A stretch of 12,056 bases of DNA from Anaerolineae bacterium (GTDB lineage Bacteria; Chloroflexota; Anaerolineae; UBA1429). How positions within the stretch are numbered: position 1 is the stretch's first letter; each line of letters begins with the position of its first letter. The notes under the pieces were generated by a model. That model saw only the letters and a list, made by a program, of their open reading frames with translations, was not told where the DNA came from and made no database searches. The position numbers and the translations under genes are program-made. This document shows, in pieces, positions 1 to 5,935 of the stretch. The stretch is taken from assembly GCA_016928125.1 (NCBI GenBank), contig JAFGLK010000225.1, forward strand, positions 1-12,056. Reading direction: 5' to 3'.

Positions 1-38
1 TAGATCGATTTGGTCAAGCCCTGATAGAGATACTCCAT
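1..38 (-). CDS. Possible start of a gene running off the left edge
   Basis: On the minus strand an ATG at 38-36 opens a frame of 12 residues (MEYLYQGLTKSI) that remains open to the window edge. Nothing like a Shine-Dalgarno sequence precedes it. A promoter-like pair (TTGGAG, 17 bases, TACACT) ends only six bases upstream of the ATG, so if it is real the transcript would be leaderless or nearly so. The visible peptide is far too short to assign to a family. It may be a chance start in intergenic DNA; the divergent placement relative to the oxidoreductase gene is the only contextual support. Confidence 0.25.
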   Translation of the reverse strand, partial: MEYLYQGLTKSI

Positions 39-44
39 GTTGCT

Positions 45-73
45 AGTGTACCATGGCTGCCATTGCGCTCCAA
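45..73 (-). promoter_or_regulatory. Candidate promoter for the left-edge frame
   Basis: Read on the minus strand: a -35-like TTGGAG (68-73), a spacer of exactly 17 bases (51-67) and a -10-like TACACT (45-50). The -35 matches the sigma-70 consensus at only three of six positions and the -10 at four of six. Transcription would begin at about the ATG at 38. Weak evidence. Confidence 0.25.
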
Positions 74-177
74 CCGGTGCCCTGGGTGGCTGAGCGAATC
101 CTCGCGATGGCTTGGCATGCGTAGATGCCCTTCTCAGGCGCGTCTGGACTCAATCCTCACCCCAAGCTGCACCCGAT

Positions 178-207
178 TTGACGGATCGCGGGCTCCGCAT
201 TTACACT
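178..207 (+). promoter_or_regulatory. Sigma-70-type promoter of the FAD oxidoreductase
   Basis: A -35 box TTGACG (178-183, five of six consensus bases) is followed after 18 bases by TACACT (202-207, four of six). Transcription would begin near 214, giving a leader of roughly 58 bases before the preferred start at 272. No other comparably good pair was seen in the 259 bases before the gene. Confidence 0.5.
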
Positions 208-224
208 CCCTCCACGATGCAGCT

Positions 225-242
225 CGAGCCTGAGGCGGCTCG
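225..242 (+). other. Leader hairpin before the oxidoreductase
   Basis: CGAGCC (225-230) pairs perfectly with GGCTCG (237-242) around a six-base loop. It lies inside the predicted leader, 29 bases before the preferred start codon. It has no T-tract, so it is not a terminator. It could modulate message stability or be incidental in GC-rich DNA. Confidence 0.3.
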
Positions 243-271
243 GCCTTCATGATCCTACGATGGAGAGCACC

Positions 272-1621
272 ATGAACCCAAGCACATCTGGCCTGTACGC
301 ATGCAGCCCCAAGCGCGATGCCGTGTATGACGTCATCGTGGCAGGGGGTGGCCCGGCCGGCATCGGGGCGGCCCTGGCCGCGGCGATCCAAGGCGCGCGA
401 ACGCTGATCCTCGAGGCCCGCAGCCAGTTCGGCGGCACCGCGACGGCCGCCATGTGGATGGAGATCAACTTTCTCTTCAAGGACAACGCCGAAACCGATC
501 GCGGCGGTGTGCATCGCATCCTTGTAGATGCCCTGCGCCGGTGGGGGGCTGAGGCCTCGATCCCGGGTAAGCGCGCGGTCAGCCGTCCGGGCAGCGGTGG
601 CAACCTGGATGTCCACCCGGAATACCTCAAAAAGGTGCTCTTTGATCTGTTTGAGGCCTATGGTGTGGATTACCAGCTCTACAGCCCGGTGGTGGACGTG
701 ACCAAAGAGGGGAACCGAGCGACCGGCGTGGTCATACAGGCCAAGGAGGGCCGGGTTTTGTATCGGGGCAAGACCATCATCGATGCCACAGGCGACGGCG
801 ATGTGGCCTATCTGGCGGGCTGCGAGATGGAGACAGAGGGCGATCCCGAGACGGGCTGGCGACCCCCGGCCACCGTGGCCTGGGCGGTCTGCAATGTAGA
901 TGCGGATCGGCTTTTCGCCTGGCTGGAAGGCGACCTGGAGTTGGATCGCCACCAGTACAAAGCCTTTAACGACCTGCTCAATGACTATCGAGGCCAGGGC
1001 TACAATCTGCCCAACTGGATCGGCTTCAACCGCACGACCATTCCCGGTGTGGTGTCCCTCAACAACGGCACATCCCTCGACCTCAGGCTGGACTGCTCGC
1101 GCAGCGAGACGCTCACGCTGGTGGAAAAGCTCGCCATCGACCAGGCGCTCGATTTCGTGCGCTTTGCGCGCGAGAAAAAGCTGCCCGGCATGGAGAACGT
1201 CTACTTGATGCGCACCGGCGGCTATGCCATGGCGCGCGACACTCGCCGCCTGGTAGGCGAGTATCGGTTCGACGACAAGGATGTGATGGAGGGCACCGAG
1301 TTTCCAGATGCGATCGCCAGCAAGTATGGTGGCAGCGACCCTGTGGGGAAGCAGCGGCCCTACACGGCGATTCGGCAGGGCGCTCTCTTCCCCTATCGCT
1401 CCTTGCTGCCGCGCGATGTAGAGGGGCTGCTGGTCGCTGGGCGCTGTAGCTCCGCGACAATGTTGGGCCACTATGGCGGCAAAAGCATGGGTAACATGAT
1501 ATCCATCGGTCAGGGGGCCGGCGTGGCGGCGGCCTTGTGCGCCCGGCTCAACACGCTGCCCCGCCAGCTCGACTATCGCCTGATCCAGGCCAAGCTTGAC
1601 GAAATGGGCGTGAATCTATAG
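272..1621 (+). CDS. FAD-dependent oxidoreductase (FAD_oxidored-like family)
   Basis: A predicted soluble flavoprotein of 449 residues, substrate unknown. Counting from the start at 272: the dinucleotide-binding GGGPAG lies at 25-30 directly after a hydrophobic beta strand (DVIVA); the acidic residue ending the second strand is E49 (LILEAR); a GG pair at 55-56 contacts the cofactor in this fold; an IIDATGDGD motif at 170-178 is the typical second FAD contact; the C-terminal GLLVAGRC through SIGQGAGVAAAL (about 385-422) is the closing FAD-binding strand and helix. No signal peptide or membrane segment is seen. An in-frame ATG at 260 would add four residues, but it lacks a ribosome site, whereas GGAGA five bases before 272 is well placed, so 272 is preferred. 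It stands alone between its own promoter and a downstream hairpin. Relatives act on many substrates, including carbohydrates and hydroxylated compounds, so only the cofactor and fold are assigned. There is no CxxC-type iron-sulfur motif that would place it with heterodisulfide-reductase-like members. Confidence 0.88.
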   Translation: MNPSTSGLYACSPKRDAVYDVIVAGGGPAGIGAALAAAIQGARTLILEARSQFGGTATAAMWMEINFLFKDNAETDRGGVHRILVDALRRWGAEASIPGKRAVSRPGSGGNLDVHPEYLKKVLFDLFEAYGVDYQLYSPVVDVTKEGNRATGVVIQAKEGRVLYRGKTIIDATGDGDVAYLAGCEMETEGDPETGWRPPATVAWAVCNVDADRLFAWLEGDLELDRHQYKAFNDLLNDYRGQGYNLPNWIGFNRTTIPGVVSLNNGTSLDLRLDCSRSETLTLVEKLAIDQALDFVRFAREKKLPGMENVYLMRTGGYAMARDTRRLVGEYRFDDKDVMEGTEFPDAIASKYGGSDPVGKQRPYTAIRQGALFPYRSLLPRDVEGLLVAGRCSSATMLGHYGGKSMGNMISIGQGAGVAAALCARLNTLPRQLDYRLIQAKLDEMGVNL

Positions 1622-1685
1622 CAAGCCCTATGGTGGCACGATCGACGGATAAGCCAATATGCCTAAAGGGGTTTGTGCGCTTTGA

Positions 1686-1703
1686 CCCATGCGTGATCAT
1701 GGG
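1686..1703. repeat. Perfect 6-bp inverted repeat (operator-like)
   Basis: CCCATG (1686-1691) and CATGGG (1698-1703) flank a six-base spacer. A TACAAT sequence begins eight bases later (1712) and a TTGACC lies immediately before (1682-1687), but these two are 24 bases apart, too far for a standard promoter. It may be a protein-binding site or a weak hairpin. There is no T-tract. Confidence 0.3.
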
Positions 1704-1784
1704 CCGCGCGCTACAATATGGGTGCAATTGTGAGAAGGTGGTGACCTCGACGACGACACCGACCAGCAGTTGCGCGCGACGTGG

Positions 1785-1829
1785 GCTGAACCTTCAAAAA
1801 GAAGGTCAGCTAATTCTTCTCCTCCTTGG
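1785..1829 (+). terminator. Terminator-like hairpin after the oxidoreductase
   Basis: GCTGA-A-CCTTC (1785-1795) pairs with GAAGG-TCAGC (1801-1810), ten base pairs with one bulged A and an AAAAA loop. On the plus strand it is followed by a pyrimidine-rich run (1811-1828) with interrupted Ts. It lies about 165 bases past the oxidoreductase stop. On the minus strand the same hairpin begins at the stop codon of the possible small gene at 1810-1986, so it could end either transcript, although the minus-strand copy lacks a T-run after the stem. Confidence 0.5.
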
Positions 1830-1986
1830 TAAGACGGGCTCTATCGATCGTGTGGGCGACGATCCGATAGAGCTCGTCGAGTTTTGTGGGCCAGTCACCC
1901 GTCTGGCCAGGCCTCTTCATCGTATGGATTACGTCCTCGCACATGCCACGAGCTGGGTCCATCGTAGGATCCGGATGCCATTTCAC
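1810..1986 (-). CDS. Possible small protein of 58 residues, unknown
   Basis: A minus-strand frame begins with GTG at 1986 and ends with TAG at 1812-1810. The product would be about 58 residues, hydrophilic and charged, starting (M)KWHPDPTMDPARG and ending in an amphipathic stretch, DELYRIVAHTIDRARL, then TKEEKN. About two thirds of its third codon positions are G or C. Unlike the other frames here, its composition resembles a real protein, and a hairpin sits exactly at its stop. Against it: no ribosome site precedes the GTG, the frame stays open upstream so the start is uncertain, and the subtilase -35 box overlaps the start. It could be a degraded remnant. No family is recognised and no function is proposed. 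Confidence 0.3.
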   Translation of the reverse strand: MKWHPDPTMDPARGMCEDVIHTMKRPGQTGDWPTKLDELYRIVAHTIDRARLTKEEKN

Positions 1987-2010
1987 CCAGATGGAGCGCG
2001 ATGGTAGAAT
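1982..2010 (+). promoter_or_regulatory. Promoter of the subtilase gene (extended -10)
   Basis: TTCACC (1982-1987, four of six -35 consensus bases), a 17-base spacer, then TAGAAT (2005-2010, five of six). A TG at 2002-2003 one base ahead of the -10 forms an extended -10 element, which can compensate for a weak -35. The start of transcription would be near 2017, giving a leader of about 50 bases. Confidence 0.5.
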
Positions 2011-2066
2011 GAACCTGCGGGCCGTTCGTGCGCTGAAGCTGAAGCGCTCTCGAGAGGAACGGTGAT

Positions 2067-5000
2067 GTGAGACGGCGACCTCTCTTGGCTCGAATCCTCC
2101 CTTTCATCTGCGCCGGACTTGCCTTGGCGGCCGTGGCCGCTTGGCCCCAGCCGAACACGAGGGCACGCGTTTCGGCCGAGGACGCCTGGCCAGCGGCGAA
2201 GGACGTCGGGGCGTCAGCGATTCGTCTACAGGGCATTACCTTTGTACCCACTGAGAGCCCAGTAGCAGAACGACCTGTCGTCCTCCAGAGGGCGCCACAG
2301 CAGCGCCTGACCTACCTGGTGCAGTATGAAGGACCCATCAGGCCCGCGTGGCGTGCGGCCCTGCAGACCTGGGGGGCCACGATCCTCGACTACATCCCCG
2401 ACTATGCCTACAAAGTCAGCGTGCCTGCCGATCGCGCCTCGGAGCTGGTTCGGCTGCCGGGCGTGATCTGGAGCGGCCCATTCGAAGCCCGCTTTCGATT
2501 GAGCCCCGCGCTGGGTATGCCGCAAATGCTGGCCGACCAACTCCATCCGGTACGTGTGGAACTCGAGGGCAGCGCCGTCGAGGCCACGACGGCCTTCTCT
2601 GATCGGTTAGCTTCTCTGAACATCCAGGTGATCGGGCAAGAGGGGCTTTCGCTGCTCGTCGAGGCCACCCAGGCTCAGATAGAGGCCCTGGCACGCGATC
2701 CCGCTGTGCGTTGGATCTCGCCCCTGCGTGTGCCGCGTCTGCACAACGACATCGCCACCGATTTGGTGTTCGCCGACCCAGTATGGACGGCGGGCCTGGC
2801 TGGCGATGGACAGATCATCAACGTAGCCGACACCGGCCTCGATACCGGGCGCGACTCGGCCTATATCACCGGCGACATCCACCGCGATGTGGAAGGCCGG
2901 ATCGCCGGCTGGCGGAGCTGGCCCATCTCGTCGCTTTGGCACCGCTATCTGGACAACCCCGTGGCAGATGATGGCATCGCCGATCTCGACTATGGCCACG
3001 GCACCCACGTCGCGGGCTCGGCAGTGGGCAGCGGCACTCGTTCGGACGGGCGCTACCGGGGCGTGGCCTATCGTGCCCAGCTGACGATGCAGGCGTTGCA
3101 GCAGTACTGCGACTGGAGCGCGGCTGCCGAGGCGCAGGGCTTCACGGATGGCTATGGCCTGGTGGGCGTTCCCGCCGATCTCACCGGCCTGTACACCGAA
3201 GCGTATGGCTGGGGCAGCCGCATCCACACCAATTCCTGGGGTTTTGAAGGCCAGGGACTGAATGGCTTTTATACGGAGGAATGTCGCCAGACGGACCGCT
3301 TTGTCTGGGATCATCGCGACATGGTCATCCTCTTTTCGGCGGGCAATGATGGTCGCGATGGGAATGGCGATGGCCGCGTGGACGCGGGTTCCATCGTGCC
3401 GCCTGCTACGGCCAAGAACATCATCGCGGTGGGAGCCGCCGAGAGCCAACGCGCGGATCGCTTCACGACCTATGGCTTCTCGTATCCTGACGCCTTTCCA
3501 GCCAATCCGATGCGGGATGACCCCATGGCCAACGCAGGGGCGCGGGGCATGATGGCCCTGAGCGGCCGAGGGCCTACGCGGGATGGTCGTTTGGCCCCGC
3601 ATGTGGTGGCGCCCGGCACCTGGATCGCATCGCTGCGTTCCAGTGTGGCCACCAGCGGGCTTGGACCTTGGGGATATGTGGATAGCTACTATATGTATCT
3701 CGGTGGCACCAGCATGAGCACGCCTTTGGTCGCTGGGAGCGCGGCTCTGGTGCGCCAGGCCTATGAAGCGCGCGGCCACGCGCCCAGCGCTGCCCTGGTC
3801 AAGGCCACGTTGATCCAGACGGCGAAGGATATGCCGGGGCAATATGCGGCTCCCTATGGCGACGCTGGTCCGATCCCCAACAACGATGAGGGCTGGGGCG
3901 TCATCGATGTGCGCGCGGCCACCACGTCCACCTTGCGCTTCGTGGACGAGACCCAGGCCCTGCAGACGGGACAGGTTCGGACGCATGTCTTTTACGCCTC
4001 GGGCTCCTCTCGGCCTGCGCGCTTCAGCCTCGTTTGGACCGACTATCCCGCTGCGGTGGAGGCTGCCGTGGCGCTGGTCAATGATCTGGATCTCAAGGTG
4101 ACCGCGCCAGATGGCCAGACGTATCTCGGCAATGTGTTCGGCTCGGCCTCGGGCATCGAGGGGGTTTGGTCGGTGGTCGGCGGCAGCGCCGATCGCGTCA
4201 ACAATGTCGAGTGCGTCTATCTACCCCGCGCGCAATCTGGCGCCTATCGGGTGGAGGTGCGCGGGCGGAACGTGCCCATGCTGGCACAGAATTATGCGCT
4301 GCTGGTAGATCTGCCCCAGCCCGGGGCCTTTGAACTGAATATGCCCCTGGTGCTGCGTAACGCCGTGCTCAGCACGCCGACGCCCACCCCCACGCCATCT
4401 TCTACGGCCACTCCGACGGTCACGCCAACGGCTACGCCCACCGTGAGCGTGACGCCCACGCCGCTTGACGAATGGCGCGACGATTTCAGCGAGATCACTG
4501 GGCGCTGGCTCATCACCTCGACTCAGGCCTATCTCATGGACTATGTCGAGGGAGAATACCGCATCCAGGTGTCGCCGGACGAGCGCCAGAAGGGCTCGCT
4601 GCCGGCCTGGGCACATGAGGGCGATCTGCGCCTGGAAGTCGACGCTCGCGCGGCCAATGAGGAACCCCAGAGTTATGGACTGATTTTCAATCTGGTCGAG
4701 AAACCGCCAAACAGCCCCTACCAGGCCTTTGTGGTCTCGCCCGAAGGTTTCTTTGGCGTGATCCGACAAGATGGCACGGACATTATCGCTCCCACCACGT
4801 CCGCGGCGATTCACACGGGCGGGGCGACGAATCGCCTCTCGGTCGAGCGCGTTGGCGAGCAGATCACGTGTGCGGTCAACGGGGTTGTCGTAGCCACATT
4901 CGCGGGCGCTGAATTCGCACAGGGAAGCCGCGTCGGCCTGATCTCGGTGTGCCGGGGGGCCGAGCTATCCGATGCTCGGTTCGACCACTGGCGCTCACTG

Positions 5001-5069
5001 GCTTTCGGCGGCGGAGCCGGCACGAACACACTGGGCGGCGCGGGACCTGCCCCAAGGTTGGTCCGCTGA
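2067..5069 (+). CDS. Secreted subtilisin-like serine protease (S8, KP-43-like) with lectin-like tail
   Basis: A 1000-residue extracellular endopeptidase. GTG start: GAGAGGAA ends seven bases upstream, and the ATG at 2065 is followed at once by a stop. Layout: basic-hydrophobic signal peptide (1-25); two successive inhibitor/propeptide-like repeats (about 80-140 and 162-220), each ending in a VRLPGVIWSGPF or LARDPAVRWISPL type segment; catalytic domain about 235-620 with the triad D255 (VADTG), H311 (HGTHVAG) and S549 (GTSMSTP), oxyanion N427 (SAGNDG), and a DGNGDGRVD stretch at 431-439 that could bind calcium; a jelly-roll P-domain-like region about 622-748 containing NDLDLKVTAPDG and NNVE as in KP-43 relatives; a Thr-Pro linker (770-799); and a concanavalin-like beta domain (about 803-977) that probably binds carbohydrate or a surface. 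All catalytic residues are present, so it should be active after propeptide removal. No LPxTG motif, C-terminal membrane helix or lipobox is seen, so it is probably released or held by the tail domain. It converges on the ECF operon with only 26 bases between the stop codons. Confidence 0.95.
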   Translation: MRRRPLLARILPFICAGLALAAVAAWPQPNTRARVSAEDAWPAAKDVGASAIRLQGITFVPTESPVAERPVVLQRAPQQRLTYLVQYEGPIRPAWRAALQTWGATILDYIPDYAYKVSVPADRASELVRLPGVIWSGPFEARFRLSPALGMPQMLADQLHPVRVELEGSAVEATTAFSDRLASLNIQVIGQEGLSLLVEATQAQIEALARDPAVRWISPLRVPRLHNDIATDLVFADPVWTAGLAGDGQIINVADTGLDTGRDSAYITGDIHRDVEGRIAGWRSWPISSLWHRYLDNPVADDGIADLDYGHGTHVAGSAVGSGTRSDGRYRGVAYRAQLTMQALQQYCDWSAAAEAQGFTDGYGLVGVPADLTGLYTEAYGWGSRIHTNSWGFEGQGLNGFYTEECRQTDRFVWDHRDMVILFSAGNDGRDGNGDGRVDAGSIVPPATAKNIIAVGAAESQRADRFTTYGFSYPDAFPANPMRDDPMANAGARGMMALSGRGPTRDGRLAPHVVAPGTWIASLRSSVATSGLGPWGYVDSYYMYLGGTSMSTPLVAGSAALVRQAYEARGHAPSAALVKATLIQTAKDMPGQYAAPYGDAGPIPNNDEGWGVIDVRAATTSTLRFVDETQALQTGQVRTHVFYASGSSRPARFSLVWTDYPAAVEAAVALVNDLDLKVTAPDGQTYLGNVFGSASGIEGVWSVVGGSADRVNNVECVYLPRAQSGAYRVEVRGRNVPMLAQNYALLVDLPQPGAFELNMPLVLRNAVLSTPTPTPTPSSTATPTVTPTATPTVSVTPTPLDEWRDDFSEITGRWLITSTQAYLMDYVEGEYRIQVSPDERQKGSLPAWAHEGDLRLEVDARAANEEPQSYGLIFNLVEKPPNSPYQAFVVSPEGFFGVIRQDGTDIIAPTTSAAIHTGGATNRLSVERVGEQITCAVNGVVVATFAGAEFAQGSRVGLISVCRGAELSDARFDHWRSLAFGGGAGTNTLGGAGPAPRLVR
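4374..4463 (+). repeat. Thr-Pro-rich linker encoded by ACGCC-type repeats
   Basis: Thirty codons (residues 770-799 of the subtilase) alternate Thr and Pro with a few Ser, Ala and Val, encoded by imperfect repeats of ACGCCN and CCGACG hexamers. Such linkers separate folded modules in secreted proteins and are often O-glycosylated. The low-complexity DNA is prone to length change. The preceding residues 759-765 read MPLVLRN, a segment frequent just before such linkers in Chloroflexota. Confidence 0.85.
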
Positions 5070-5095
5070 CACGAGCGGCAGCGCAGAACTCGCGA

Positions 5096-5935
5096 TCAGT
5101 GCTCGGATACGGGCTGAGCCCGATCGGCGAGGGTAAAGTGAAAGCGCTTGGCAAAGCGCCTCAGGAGCTTGAGGAGAGGTGCCCCAAAGAGCGCGATCAG
5201 CAGGGCGTTGCCGCCCGCGCGGCCGAGATCCCACCAGAGCGACGTGACCGCATAGAAAGCCGCGTAGCGCGCCAGGGCCTCCCTGAGCCCAAGCCCCGCT
5301 TCCCAGTGCAGTTCGGCCTGCTGTGGTTGAAACACAAAGGGCCAGAACCAGATATTCATGACGGCCCCAAAGAAAAGGCCCCATAAGAAGCCCCACAAAG
5401 CCAAGATGAGGGCCTCGAGTTTGCCCAGCCTCTGTAGGTTCGGTAGCCAGGCCGAAGTGAGACCCACCCAGCCCACGGCCAGCATCTGGTAGGGCAGCCA
5501 AGGGCCCAGCCCAGCGCCGATCAACGCAGAGACGAGCAAGGATAGCGCCCCCAGCAGAAACCCAAAGGTGGCGCCATAGACATAGCCACACAGGATGGGG
5601 AGCATGAACACCGCGGCAAAGCCGGCCGGTCCCGGGACGGCTCTCAGTACAGCGTTGGCCGCCGTCAGCACGCCCAGAATAGCCACCATCTTCGCGTTGA
5701 TGCGGCGGTCGGGCGTTGTGGAGTTGAGCGCGGCAAAGACGGCCCCCAGGCAGAGCAGCACCAGCACGATCGTCATCAAGGGGGCGTCTTGCGCATGGGC
5801 TGCGCCGGTCACGCCCCCCTGGGCGAGCGTCGTGGTGAAAAAGGGATATGCAAAGGCCGCAAAGCCCAGCAGGCTGGCAACCGCGAGCACAAGGCCATCG
5901 AACCCGATCGAAAGCCGTCGGCCGCCGATCTTCAT
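5096..5935 (-). CDS. ECF transporter substrate-binding (S) subunit, probably for a corrinoid
   Basis: A 279-residue integral membrane protein, the last gene of the cobO-ecfT-ecfA operon. Its ATG (5935) overlaps the ecfA stop by four bases. Hydrophobic segments lie near 13-33, 53-71, 81-98, 106-140 (probably two), 146-164, 174-197 and 223-255. The core from about residue 80 shows the S-subunit look: NAVLRAVPGPAG, LPILCGYVYGATFGFLLGALSLLVSAL, a conserved WLPYQM, and an ending WDLGRAGGNALL...LLRRF. S subunits usually have six helices and about 180-200 residues; this one carries roughly 75 extra N-terminal residues with two more helices joined by a Gly/Ala-rich loop (39-52). The S subunit binds the vitamin and topples in the membrane when driven by EcfT and the ATPases. 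Linkage to cobO suggests cobalamin or a precursor, as in predicted CbrT-type systems. The substrate is inferred from context only; another vitamin is possible. Confidence 0.78.
   Translation of the reverse strand: MKIGGRRLSIGFDGLVLAVASLLGFAAFAYPFFTTTLAQGGVTGAAHAQDAPLMTIVLVLLCLGAVFAALNSTTPDRRINAKMVAILGVLTAANAVLRAVPGPAGFAAVFMLPILCGYVYGATFGFLLGALSLLVSALIGAGLGPWLPYQMLAVGWVGLTSAWLPNLQRLGKLEALILALWGFLWGLFFGAVMNIWFWPFVFQPQQAELHWEAGLGLREALARYAAFYAVTSLWWDLGRAGGNALLIALFGAPLLKLLRRFAKRFHFTLADRAQPVSEH

Larger units (their letters stand above)
1622..2066. other. 445-base intergenic region with inverted repeats
   Basis: This gap separates the oxidoreductase from the subtilase. It holds a perfect inverted repeat (1686-1703), a TACAAT box (1712-1717) without a well-spaced -35 partner, a terminator-like hairpin (1785-1810), a possible minus-strand small gene (1810-1986) and the subtilase promoter (1982-2010). 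A plus-strand open frame spans 1630-2007 but has a poor start, no recognisable protein features, and contains the hairpin, so it is not accepted as a gene. No tRNA, known riboswitch or mobile-element end was recognised. Confidence 0.6.

Noticed and set aside
134..1471. Long minus-strand open frame opposite the FAD oxidoreductase
   Set aside because: It lies almost wholly antisense to a well-supported flavoprotein gene, and its product has no recognisable motif; long antisense frames are expected in GC-rich coding DNA.
1630..2007. Plus-strand open frame of 125 residues in the intergenic region
   Set aside because: No good ribosome site, no protein-like domain pattern, and it runs through the hairpin at 1785-1810 and over the subtilase promoter.
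2607..3986. Minus-strand open frame of 459 residues opposite the subtilase
   Set aside because: Antisense to the catalytic domain with its full triad; the translated product looks like a shadow rich in His, Arg and Ala.
4374..4463. CRISPR-like or minisatellite array
   Set aside because: The repeats are imperfect hexamers that encode an in-frame Thr-Pro linker; there are no spacers.
5070..5095. Bidirectional terminator between the converging subtilase and S-subunit genes
   Set aside because: Only 26 bases separate the stops and no stem longer than four bases or T-run was found; termination probably occurs inside the opposing gene or is factor-dependent.
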